DNA of 56,122 nt from IMG/VR virus record IMGVR_UViG_3300027763_001745, positions 1 to 56,122 of that record; one strand, 5' to 3'. The DNA comes from a virus. Positions within the stretch are counted from its first letter, which is position 1; the number at the start of each line of letters is the position of its first letter. Under the pieces are notes generated by a model. That model had not been told where the DNA came from and made no database searches. It saw only the letters and a program-made list of their open reading frames with translations. Positions 15,064 to 22,302 of the stretch are shown here, piece by piece. Position numbers and translations under genes: made by a program.

Positions 15064-15415
15064 GGCAATGTCTACGTTAACTGGCGTAAAGTATAACGTA
15101 GATGTGAAAGGGGATTTTATCCCCTTTCCTCCTAATACTGTTGACTTAGTTTATGGTGGTATGGATTATGCTAGAAGTGTGTTTGGCAATGAAAGAATTA
15201 CAAGAACTGCTATCATAGACTATTTTGACAATGCTAGAACAACTTGGCCTAGTACAGAGATACCGAAAGGTGTTACACGTCATCAAGTAGTTAGTTGGTG
15301 TAAGGAAAAAGGTATTAAGCCTTTACACTATTATACACCAATGTCAACAAGAACGATTTGGTTTAGAGAAGACTCAGACTTATTTGCCTTTACATTAAAG
15401 TTTGGCGTTAATTGA
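15050..15415 (+). CDS. conserved protein of unknown function
   Basis: This encodes 121 residues. It starts 14 bp inside the ATPase gene; ATG 15068 is an alternative start. It sits between the MoxR ATPase and the VWA protein and so is probably part of the same system. The C-terminal half (GVTRHQVVSWCKEKGIKPLHYY) looks like a small winged or helical domain. A strong hairpin lies within its first 30 codons. Its TGA stop is inside the -35 box of the next promoter. No family recognised. Confidence 0.65.
   Translation: MSLTKAMSTLTGVKYNVDVKGDFIPFPPNTVDLVYGGMDYARSVFGNERITRTAIIDYFDNARTTWPSTEIPKGVTRHQVVSWCKEKGIKPLHYYTPMSTRTIWFREDSDLFAFTLKFGVN
15106..15128 (+). other. strong intragenic hairpin
   Basis: GAAAGGGGAT (15106-15115), loop TTT, ATCCCCTTTC (15119-15128): a perfect 10-bp stem 43 bp after the ATPase stop and inside the next gene. 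There is no U tract, so it may be an attenuator, RNase processing site or 3'-end stabiliser rather than a simple terminator. Confidence 0.5.
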
Positions 15416-15440
15416 CATTAAATAAGTTTACGTGTATAAT
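15412..15440 (+). promoter_or_regulatory. consensus sigma70 promoter
   Basis: TTGACA (15412-15417), 17-bp spacer, TATAAT (15435-15440). The TGA stop of the preceding gene lies inside the -35 box. It drives the metallopeptidase/VWA gene. Confidence 0.85.
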
Positions 15441-15461
15441 ACATCTATACAGGAGCACAAT

Positions 15462-16655
15462 ATGAAATTCACAGTTAAAGATAGACTTACTAAAGCCCGT
15501 GTTAAGATGTTGCTTAAACATCCTTTTTGGGGTAACTTGGCAACTCGCATGAAGCTACAAGAAAATAGTGACTGGTTGAGCACTGCCGCTACAGACGGTC
15601 GCCACTTTTACTATAATGAAAAGTTTATTGAAAGTTTAGACGATGAAGAACTAGTGTTCCTATTTGGACACGAAGTTGGACACATTGTCTATGACCATAT
15701 GGGACGTCGTGGAGACAGAGACCCCCAGTTGTGGAATATGGCCGGTGACTATCTCATCAACGACATGCTTATACAAAACAATGTAGGCAAGAAGATTACC
15801 AAGGTGCCAATCCTTTGGGATCCTAAATTCCGCGACATGACCACAGAAGAAGTCTATGACGACTTGTTTAAGAACGCTGTTAAAATCCAAATGACATTGG
15901 ACATGCACATGGATGGTAGTGGAGAAGAAGTAGAAGATGGTAAAGGCAGTGATGGCAAGAGTAGAGCCAGTGGTGTCAAAATAGACGAAGAAACTGCCAA
16001 GAAGATGCGCGACGAGATGAAAGAAGCCATTCTGCAAAGTGCTCAAGCCGCAGGTGCAGGCAACGTTCCCGCAGGTATCAAACGTCTTATTAATCAATTT
16101 ACTGCTCCTAAGATGCGTTGGCAAGACCTGTTGCGTATCCAATTGGAATCTAGTTTAAAGAATAACTATAGTTTTATGCGACCAAGTCGTAAGGCTTGGC
16201 ATACCGGTGCCGTATTGCCAGGTATGTTGCCAGCAGAAGAATTAGATGTGGTAGTTGCCATTGACATGTCGGGTAGTATTAGTAATGAGATGGCACAAGA
16301 CTTTTTGTCAGAAGTCAAAGGTATGATGGACTTGTATACTACTTACAAAATCCATGTATTTTGTTTTGACACAGAAGTGTATAATCCAGTGACATTTAGT
16401 GATGACTATGGAGATGACATTAGCTCATACGAAACAATGGGTGGTGGCGGAACCGATTTTGATGCTTGTTGGACTTACATGAAAGACAATGACATCACTC
16501 CTAAACAATTTATCATGTTTACAGATGGATATCCATATGACAGTTGGGGTGATGAAAACTACTGCGACACGTTATTTGTTATACATGGCAATGATCAAAT
16601 TGAAGCACCGTTTGGTGTAACTGCTCACTATACATTCAATTCAGAAACTGTTTAA
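15462..16655 (+). CDS. putative metallopeptidase with C-terminal VWA domain (MoxR partner)
   Basis: This encodes 397 residues from ATG 15462 with CAGGAG upstream; earlier in-frame starts overlap the promoter. The N-terminal domain has a zincin motif HEVGH (H70, E71, H74) followed by a DxxxNDML segment. The middle is acidic. The C-terminal VWA domain has a MIDAS-type D268-x-S270-x-S272 (AIDMSGS) and GGGGTDF. This layout matches the DUF2201 putative metallopeptidase plus VWA-like family that pairs with MoxR ATPases. It overlaps the following - strand gene by 20 bp, tail to tail. Confidence 0.85.
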   Translation: MKFTVKDRLTKARVKMLLKHPFWGNLATRMKLQENSDWLSTAATDGRHFYYNEKFIESLDDEELVFLFGHEVGHIVYDHMGRRGDRDPQLWNMAGDYLINDMLIQNNVGKKITKVPILWDPKFRDMTTEEVYDDLFKNAVKIQMTLDMHMDGSGEEVEDGKGSDGKSRASGVKIDEETAKKMRDEMKEAILQSAQAAGAGNVPAGIKRLINQFTAPKMRWQDLLRIQLESSLKNNYSFMRPSRKAWHTGAVLPGMLPAEELDVVVAIDMSGSISNEMAQDFLSEVKGMMDLYTTYKIHVFCFDTEVYNPVTFSDDYGDDISSYETMGGGGTDFDACWTYMKDNDITPKQFIMFTDGYPYDSWGDENYCDTLFVIHGNDQIEAPFGVTAHYTFNSETV

Positions 16656-17637
16656 AAAATCGGATTTCTTTTCGATTTTTTATAAACTCCTTGTACATTT
16701 CAATGACTTCTGGAGTTCTTAATTTTTCTGATCCTTGATCAAGAGTAATATCCATGCTTGGGTCTAATCCAAACTTATTACAAATGAAAGTAGTGTTATC
16801 CTTTGCACGGTCTAATAAATTTTTCCTAGTTTGAGATAATTTATTAATATCAATGTCATCTATGCCATGTAGTTGAGATAAGTTTTGATTGAAGATCAAA
16901 TCGTACATATCCACTTTAATATAAGAATTAAATTTTTCTATTTGCAATAATTCTTGGTAGACTTCGTTTAAAAAATAAGGATCTTCTACCATACCAATTA
17001 ATCTATAGACTATGTTATTTGAACCGTCCCATTGATTTTTATAAAACACATAGTGTTTATACAGAACCAACAAGGTTGGTATCCAAAATTTCTCCGGAGG
17101 AAAACTACAATAAATTTTCTTTTTCCAAGATAATTGTTCTATTGCATTATAGTTGAGTATTGTATGGCTTTTGATATAAGGAAAATTTATGTCGTTGACT
17201 GTGAAGTTTTTATCAGCTATTATGTGATCGAGTGTAAATTCTTTGTTAACAATATCTAATAAATATTTTTCCGGATTATCTATTTTAGATATATAGTTGT
17301 TCAAAGAAATGGGTTTCTTTATAAATTTATATCTATGATAGATATTGGCAAAAATTATTGCTGAATCTAACTCGGCTGGTGTGGTATAATGTTTGCTTAA
17401 AATTTCACTGCTTGAAGAAAATGGATGTAGTATTTGGTTATTTGGTCTTCGACTTATCATGTAGTTATCAATGATATCGTCCCAGTTCCATTCTAAATTA
17501 GTAGTTTGATAAATGTCAATGTTGTCAATTGTTTTTTTATCGTCAAGTAAAAATTTACCGAAGAATGATCCCATATGTCCTGGCTCCCACATAATAGGAG
17601 TTAGACTTTCAATTAGTTTTTTGTGATTGGCCTGCAT
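16636..17637 (-). CDS. protein of unknown function, possible sulfotransferase-like
   Basis: This encodes 333 residues if started at ATG 17637 (MQANHKKLIE), which sits 5 nt after an AATAAATA octamer. An in-frame ATG at 17670 would give 344 residues but includes the promoter in the coding part. Near the N terminus, EPGHMGSFFGKFLL resembles the phosphate-binding start of phage sulfotransferase-like proteins, but no second motif confirms this. The rest is Asn, Ile and Lys-rich, more AT-biased than its neighbours. It is a lone late-strand gene between two + strand blocks. Confidence 0.65.
   Translation of the reverse strand: MQANHKKLIESLTPIMWEPGHMGSFFGKFLLDDKKTIDNIDIYQTTNLEWNWDDIIDNYMISRRPNNQILHPFSSSSEILSKHYTTPAELDSAIIFANIYHRYKFIKKPISLNNYISKIDNPEKYLLDIVNKEFTLDHIIADKNFTVNDINFPYIKSHTILNYNAIEQLSWKKKIYCSFPPEKFWIPTLLVLYKHYVFYKNQWDGSNNIVYRLIGMVEDPYFLNEVYQELLQIEKFNSYIKVDMYDLIFNQNLSQLHGIDDIDINKLSQTRKNLLDRAKDNTTFICNKFGLDPSMDITLDQGSEKLRTPEVIEMYKEFIKNRKEIRFFKQFLN
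16654..16681. terminator. bidirectional terminator between convergent genes
   Basis: AAAAAATCG (16654-16662) and CGATTTTTT (16673-16681) pair perfectly around a 10-nt loop, giving an A-stem-T structure usable on both strands. It includes the last bases of the + strand stop codon and lies within the 3' part of the - strand gene. Confidence 0.8.
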
Positions 17638-17642
17638 TGTTT

Positions 17643-17650
17643 TATTTATT
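17643..17650 (-). promoter_or_regulatory. late-type promoter octamer, leaderless
   Basis: AATAAATA read on the - strand, followed by 5 nt and the ATG at 17637. One base from the T4 late consensus TATAAATA. Confidence 0.55.
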
Positions 17651-17656
17651 TTGTAG

Positions 17657-17684
17657 TTGACTTTTTGCAAATTTAATGTATAAT
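17657..17684 (+). promoter_or_regulatory. sigma70-type promoter
   Basis: TTGACT (17657-17662), 16-bp spacer, TATAAT (17679-17684), about 57 bp before the ATG at 17742. It is divergent from and close to the late-type octamer of the - strand gene. Confidence 0.75.
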
Positions 17685-17690
17685 ATAAGA

Positions 17691-17716
17691 ATACACACTA
17701 TAAATAATCTGTGTAT
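17691..17716 (+). promoter_or_regulatory. exact late octamer inside an inverted repeat
   Basis: TATAAATA (17699-17706), a perfect T4 late octamer, lies between ATACACA (17691-17697) and its reverse complement TGTGTAT (17710-17716). With the sigma70 promoter just upstream, the gene at 17742 has both early and late type signals. Confidence 0.65.
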
Positions 17717-17741
17717 ATAACATAACATAAGGAGTTTTTAC

Positions 17742-17984
17742 ATGAACAACGTTAACATCAATGATCTAATGACTTTGCTAGCCGCAGTGGATCTCGCAGT
17801 CAAGCGTGGCACTTACAGTATTTTGGAAATCCGCCAAGTTGGAGAAGTTGCAGAAAAATTGAACGCTTTCCTAACCGAAGCTACTGCCGCTTCACAGGCT
17901 GCACAAGCTGCCGCTGAAGGAACTGAAGCTGTTGCTGAAGAAGCTGTTGCTGAAGAAGCTGTTGCTCCAGTAGAGCAGGCTTAA
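17742..17984 (+). CDS. small acidic protein with Ala/Glu repeat tail
   Basis: This encodes 80 residues, with AAGGAG upstream. The first 45 residues form an ordinary helical domain (NDLMTLLAAVDLAVKRG, IRQVGEVAEKLNAFL). The tail is Ala/Glu-rich with AEEAV repeated. The presence of both early- and late-type promoters suggests constant expression. A small virion or scaffold role is possible but unproven. Confidence 0.7.
   Translation: MNNVNINDLMTLLAAVDLAVKRGTYSILEIRQVGEVAEKLNAFLTEATAASQAAQAAAEGTEAVAEEAVAEEAVAPVEQA
17925..17966 (+). repeat. 15-bp tandem repeat in coding sequence
   Basis: A 15-bp unit GAAGCTGTTGCTGAA occurs 2.8 times head to tail, coding for the AEEAV tail. In frame, so copy number changes would only alter tail length. 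Confidence 0.75.
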
Positions 17985-17998
17985 TCTAGGAATTAGTC

Positions 17999-18583
17999 AT
18001 GCCTACATTTTTAAAACACGTAGGGCAGGTCGCAAGCACAGGCAAGAAATGTGTTGTGGTATTTAGAGCAATACCCAACGAAGAAACTTCTTGCCTTGTG
18101 GTTGAAACTGAAGTTCTAGGCACAAACTATCATGATAACTTAGTAGAAGCTGTTGAAAGTCCCAGTGGACAAGAAGACATTGACTTTTATAAGTACGCTC
18201 AAAGAAATACTTTCTTTGACGGTAGAAACATGTTAGAAGCAATGCACATCAGTGGTTGGTTGAAAAAGTTCCCTACTAATGAAATTATCATGATGCCCAC
18301 TCGTGATATTAAAATTAATTTAAGTGACCTTAACGCTCAACTAGATCAAAACGATTCAAGTCGTACCACTAGCAGTGATATCAGTCAATCAGAAAGTAAG
18401 CCAGCTGGCATACTAGATGATAAAGACATTGCCAATCAAATGCGTAATCAGGCAGCATTTTTTAGAAGTGAAGCAGAGCGTTTGCTTAAAGAAGCAAATA
18501 CTCTAGATCCACAGACAATCACTACAGCCTCTCCCGTTGCTGAGGCTCCAAAGCCTAAGCGAGCATATACTAAAAAAAAATAA
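17999..18583 (+). CDS. conserved phage-type protein of unknown function
   Basis: This encodes 194 residues. The N-terminal 110 residues are an ordered alpha/beta domain (KKCVVVFRAIPNEETSCLVVE and related segments). A Ser/Asp-rich linker follows, then a helix (QMRNQAAFFRSEAERLLKEAN) and a basic tail ending RAYTKKK. TAGGAATTAGTC precedes the ATG. The Lys-rich tail is frequent in T4-like phage proteins. Function unknown. Confidence 0.7.
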   Translation: MPTFLKHVGQVASTGKKCVVVFRAIPNEETSCLVVETEVLGTNYHDNLVEAVESPSGQEDIDFYKYAQRNTFFDGRNMLEAMHISGWLKKFPTNEIIMMPTRDIKINLSDLNAQLDQNDSSRTTSSDISQSESKPAGILDDKDIANQMRNQAAFFRSEAERLLKEANTLDPQTITTASPVAEAPKPKRAYTKKK

Positions 18584-18599
18584 TTAAGGAACCTGAATC

Positions 18600-18923
18600 A
18601 TGGCCATTAGAAAAAAGGATAGAAGTTTTGAAGAAATCCTTAAAGACGTTGTCATGGAAGAGGTTCCTATAGAATATATAACACACATTCAACTAAAATT
18701 AGTAGATGGTGATATTATAGAATTTTCAGGTGAGGAACTCAGTGGTATGAATGACGCCAGTGAGGTTCTTAAAGCTCAGGGTTTAGAGCATCTGAGAGAT
18801 AATATCCTTGACATTGAAGTCTTTATTGACAGTAGTAAAATTAAATCTCGCGTCATTAAGTATGTACGTGGTATATTAACTAGCCAATTTGGCGAAGAGA
18901 ATGACACTAAAAACAGAAATTAA
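18600..18923 (+). CDS. small conserved protein of unknown function
   Basis: This encodes 107 residues, with AAGGAACC upstream. It is acidic in the middle (LKLVDGDIIEFSGEELSGM), with a helical start (RSFEEILKDVVMEEV) and a basic C-terminal part. It overlaps the thyX start by 23 bp. No family recognised. Confidence 0.65.
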   Translation: MAIRKKDRSFEEILKDVVMEEVPIEYITHIQLKLVDGDIIEFSGEELSGMNDASEVLKAQGLEHLRDNILDIEVFIDSSKIKSRVIKYVRGILTSQFGEENDTKNRN

Positions 18924-19785
18924 TTTTGAAAAAGATACAAACTATGTTCCAGTATTAGATCATGGTTTTGTAGGTCTAGTAGACCATATGGGCAGTGATA
19001 GTGCTATTGTACAAGCCGCTCGTGTTAGCTATGGTGCTGGCACAAAACAAGTTCAAGACGATAGAAACTTAATCCGTTATCTAATGCGTCACGAACACAC
19101 AACACCTTTTGAAATGTGTGAAGTCAAATTCCACATTAAACTGCCTATCTTTGTTATGCGACAACTTGTACGTCATCGTACTGCCAGCATGAACGAATAC
19201 AGTGCTCGTTATAGTGTGCTTACAGATGAGTTTTACATTCCCGAACTAGAACAAATCCAAAAACAAAGCACCTCTAACAAGCAAGGTCGTGAAGACAGTG
19301 AATGGGGCTTTGAAGAAAAGCGTGGAGTGCAACATGCCTTTCAACGTAGCTTTCATAATGCTTATAAAGAGTATGCTAGTTTGCTAGGTAAAGAAGATAA
19401 TGGACTAGCTCGTGAGTTGGCTAGAAGTGTGCTTCCAGTAGGCGGATATACAGAATTGTATTGGAAAGCCAACTTAAAGAACTTTCTTCACATGGCTCGT
19501 TTGCGTATGGATCCACACGCACAATGGGAGATTAGAGAGTTTGCCGGTGCAATGTATAACTTAGCCAAGCCACTATTCCCAGAAGCATGTTCAGCATTTG
19601 AAGATTATGCTGTTAACTCAGTCAAGCTAAGTGCAGGGGAATACGAGCTAGTTAAGAATTTAATTAGCCAAGACAAATGGACTGCTATGGTTGCAAAATA
19701 CGGCAACGACGAAAAAGCCCTGGGTTTAGATGCGGGGCTTGGTATTCGTGAACTACGTGAATTTAAAGAAAAGCTAGGTCTGTGA
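18901..19785 (+). CDS. thyX: flavin-dependent thymidylate synthase
   Basis: It methylates dUMP to dTMP using methylenetetrahydrofolate, NADPH and FAD. The protein has 294 residues from ATG 18901; an in-frame TTG at 18889 is less likely. The ThyX signature RHRTASMNEYSARY is at residues 91-104, preceded by the FAD-binding MRHEHTTPFE segment (62-71). The C-terminal part, with RMDPHAQWEIREFA, is the second conserved block. It supplies dTTP for phage DNA. It ends in a hairpin shared with the convergent tail-fibre gene. Confidence 0.96.
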   Translation: MTLKTEINFEKDTNYVPVLDHGFVGLVDHMGSDSAIVQAARVSYGAGTKQVQDDRNLIRYLMRHEHTTPFEMCEVKFHIKLPIFVMRQLVRHRTASMNEYSARYSVLTDEFYIPELEQIQKQSTSNKQGREDSEWGFEEKRGVQHAFQRSFHNAYKEYASLLGKEDNGLARELARSVLPVGGYTELYWKANLKNFLHMARLRMDPHAQWEIREFAGAMYNLAKPLFPEACSAFEDYAVNSVKLSAGEYELVKNLISQDKWTAMVAKYGNDEKALGLDAGLGIRELREFKEKLGL

Positions 19786-19801
19786 GATAATTTATCTCAC
19801 A
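19781..19801. terminator. hairpin between convergent genes
   Basis: TGTGAGATAA (19781-19790) pairs with TTATCTCACA (19792-19801), enclosing the thyX stop and ending 7 bp before the - strand gene's end. It would work from both sides; there is no long U tract. Confidence 0.6.
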
Positions 19802-19808
19802 ATATAAA

Positions 19809-21689
19809 TTAATCTAGTTTTCTCAATATACCAGCAATTCTAGGAGTCCATCCAGCAAAGTTGTTGGTATAATATCCCGGTTCTATTCCCCATTCTTGCT
19901 CTTGAGGTGGAGTATATACTTGTGGATATGAAAGTGTAACTGGGGACGAACTAGTATTAACAGAACACTGAACACCTCCACCATTATACCACCAGTTATC
20001 AACTGTCATATTATTCGATATGCCAGCTGGCTGTATTATTGCATTAGGCCCGTCACCACCACGTTCAATTAATGTAAAGTGAATATCTCCAGGATTTAAT
20101 GTTGCTTGATATAAAGCTTCATCAAAATTCACTACCGAAGAAACAAAGTGCCATTTTTGTGGAAGTATATATGAATATGTCCATGCTCCATTATTTCCAC
20201 CTTGGTGTCTTGACACTATAGAATTGGATATTATATTATTAATTGATCCTTGATAAATCTTTACATCAAAAGAAATACCATAAGGACTACCATTACTAGT
20301 TGGATTAATATTATCACCAACAAGTGTAGCTGTACCTAAGTCCTCATACAAATCAGCACCTTCTACACTTGTTGCGGTAATACCACCGCCATCTCCAATT
20401 GCACCTGTTGCTAAAGAAATAACAGTGAAGTATGTGCTACCAGGTAATACATTATTTGAATATGTCCACATGTTTCTAAAAGAACCAACATATCTAGCAT
20501 TGGGATTATTTACAGAATAATTATCACCTGGGTAAGTATCGCCAGAAGTGCCATATCTAACTAAACTAGAACGATTGATCCAGAAATAGTTAGCCAATGT
20601 AATTGCACTTGTATAATTATTGACACTGCCATCATCTGGTGGTGGTGTAGGTGTCGGAGTAGGTGTCGGAGTAGGTGTTGGAGTAGGTGTTGGTGTTGGT
20701 GTTGGCTCTTCTGTAGGACCAGCTGGGGTTTTATCAACAACAGATACAGATGAAGTTTTTACAGGAACACCACCTTGACTTTTTGCAATATTTAAAGTAA
20801 TTGTTTCTAAACCTTCAATCAACGTATCAGTTGATAATGTCTTAGTAATAACACTAGTACCATTAGCTAATGTAAATGTTCCGGACATTGAAGGGTTTGT
20901 AAAATCTGCACCACTTATGCCTCCAGTTTGTTCAATTGACCAATAATATATTCCTGGAAGTGCATTGCTTGTAACTGTCCATGTTACCAGAGATCCTTCA
21001 TTAACCGTTGTTGGATTTGCTATTATATCCCATGTCTCTGACGATAATTTATTAGCAGATGCATCTATTTCCCATGTTGCAACTCCTCCCGCTTGCATGA
21101 CTTTGATCGCTGAAATTCTACCAAATCTATTAGCAATCATTTTAGTTAAATTCTTAGGTTCTACAGTTGCACCATCTGCGGCAGAAATGACTACATCACC
21201 CATGCCTACTCTTACTATAGTAACACTAGTGCCAACAGGTATTGAAGCTGTGTTGGGCAATGTTACTTTTGTCAAAGTAGTACGATCTATTCTTATATAA
21301 CGGCCATGATCTGATTCTAATATTGTGTAGTCAGAAGATTCGTCTGGCAAAGTATCAGTTAAACTAGGATTCATGCGCTGCCATTTATCGGCAGATCCAG
21401 TATAAACATTTAAATTTTCAACAGAATCATCTTTAGATTGTTTAGGGAAACGTTCGTACCAAAGTTGACCAATAATTGGATTTTTTGGCGGTAATGGCGG
21501 TTTAGTTGGATCTGAAGGTTTGAAACTGTCAAAATTCTCCAACATGTGTACTAAATTTTCGGCTATTATTTCGCCGTGATTAGTATAGTTTTTGCCAATT
21601 AAACCAATTGAGCTAGAACTGGTTTCCACAGTTCTGTCATTAACTATTGCTAGTCTTTCGGTGTTTGTTTTGGTAACATCGTATGCCAT
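19809..21689 (-). CDS. tail-fibre-like protein with Calx-beta-like domain and Pro-Thr linker
   Basis: This encodes 626 residues. The N-terminal 100 residues (SIGLIGKNYTNHGEIIAENLVHMLENF) are of the type found on virion proteins of marine T4-like phages. Residues near 120-210 are beta-rich. Residues near 225-320 look like a Calx-beta domain (VNEGSLVTWTV, LIEGLETITLNI). A Pro-Thr linker of about 25 residues follows, then a C-terminal Gly/Ser/Asn-rich receptor-type domain. AGAGGAATTTAACAA precedes the ATG. It is probably an adhesin or fibre. It closes the left end of the modification island. Confidence 0.8.
   Translation of the reverse strand: MAYDVTKTNTERLAIVNDRTVETSSSSIGLIGKNYTNHGEIIAENLVHMLENFDSFKPSDPTKPPLPPKNPIIGQLWYERFPKQSKDDSVENLNVYTGSADKWQRMNPSLTDTLPDESSDYTILESDHGRYIRIDRTTLTKVTLPNTASIPVGTSVTIVRVGMGDVVISAADGATVEPKNLTKMIANRFGRISAIKVMQAGGVATWEIDASANKLSSETWDIIANPTTVNEGSLVTWTVTSNALPGIYYWSIEQTGGISGADFTNPSMSGTFTLANGTSVITKTLSTDTLIEGLETITLNIAKSQGGVPVKTSSVSVVDKTPAGPTEEPTPTPTPTPTPTPTPTPTPTPPPDDGSVNNYTSAITLANYFWINRSSLVRYGTSGDTYPGDNYSVNNPNARYVGSFRNMWTYSNNVLPGSTYFTVISLATGAIGDGGGITATSVEGADLYEDLGTATLVGDNINPTSNGSPYGISFDVKIYQGSINNIISNSIVSRHQGGNNGAWTYSYILPQKWHFVSSVVNFDEALYQATLNPGDIHFTLIERGGDGPNAIIQPAGISNNMTVDNWWYNGGGVQCSVNTSSSPVTLSYPQVYTPPQEQEWGIEPGYYTNNFAGWTPRIAGILRKLD
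20638..20706 (-). repeat. Pro-Thr coding microsatellite
   Basis: A run of near-identical 6- and 12-bp units (GGTGTNGGAGTA type on the + strand) coding for (PT)n. It joins the Calx-beta-like part to the C-terminal domain. The same kind of linker recurs at the right end of the window. Confidence 0.85.
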
Positions 21690-21711
21690 TTGTTAAATTC
21701 CTCTTATATAG

Positions 21712-21719
21712 TATTTAGT
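21712..21719 (-). promoter_or_regulatory. possible late-type octamer
   Basis: ACTAAATA on the - strand, 22 nt before the tail-fibre start, leaving room for the AGAGG ribosome site. A weak match to the late consensus. Confidence 0.4.
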
Positions 21720-21747
21720 TGTTTAAAAACAACCTTATAGTGAGGAT

Positions 21748-22302
21748 TTAGACTTGTAAAGGATCTATGCTGATTTCATTTATATGAAATTCTTTTGGCT
21801 GCTGTAATATCCATTTGACATAGCCAGCAGCCGTTGTTATTGGCATTGTTTTTCTATCTGGATGTTTGTGTTGTACATTACTCAAACTACCAAAACTAAT
21901 TAAAGTTACTCTAGGATTCTCGGCCCATACTCCTGTCATACCTAGACTGTTTGCATAATCTCGTAGTGCTTTCTTTTCAGCATTGTATAACCAATCAGTG
22001 GCTTTCATAACTCTATCGGTGGTACTACCAATACAGATAATCAATGTTTGTTTACCTTCTGCTTTGAGTTGTTTATATACTGCTTCTAGAAGTAGTGTTT
22101 GATTAAACTTCCACAATGCACTATTAATGATAATCGCATCATAGTCAACGCTCATTTCAGCAAATGTTTGTTGATTTTCTGCCTTAGTTAAATCTAATTT
22201 ATGTGTTGTTCTACTAACAAATGTCAATTCGTGATCTTGTAATACTGAATCCAATGCTTGTGCTAGACCAAATGTAGGATTACCTGATACTAATATTTTC
22301 AT
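21748..22302 (-). CDS. SDR-like Rossmann protein
   Basis: This encodes 184 residues, shorter than typical short-chain dehydrogenases (about 250). The start ILVSGNPTFGLAQAL is an altered glycine-rich turn. LIICIGSTTDR supplies the catalytic Ser position, and Y-x3-K is present in WLYNAEKKALRDY. It may reduce or oxidise a keto or hydroxyl group of a sugar-like substrate. It starts on an ATGA overlap with the radical SAM gene upstream, so it belongs to that operon. Confidence 0.75.
   Translation of the reverse strand: MKILVSGNPTFGLAQALDSVLQDHELTFVSRTTHKLDLTKAENQQTFAEMSVDYDAIIINSALWKFNQTLLLEAVYKQLKAEGKQTLIICIGSTTDRVMKATDWLYNAEKKALRDYANSLGMTGVWAENPRVTLISFGSLSNVQHKHPDRKTMPITTAAGYVKWILQQPKEFHINEISIDPLQV

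Noticed and set aside
15660-16142. 160-codon - strand open frame
   Set aside because: Antisense to the metallopeptidase/VWA gene; Cys/His-rich only by reverse reading.
17638-17670. Upstream start of the - strand gene at 16636
   Set aside because: The 11 extra codons contain the AATAAATA octamer and have no ribosome site; ATG 17637 is preferred.
21718-21733. GTTGTTT-AA-AAACAAC hairpin between the SDR and tail-fibre genes
   Set aside because: AT-only weak stem without a U tract on the - strand; not claimed as a terminator.
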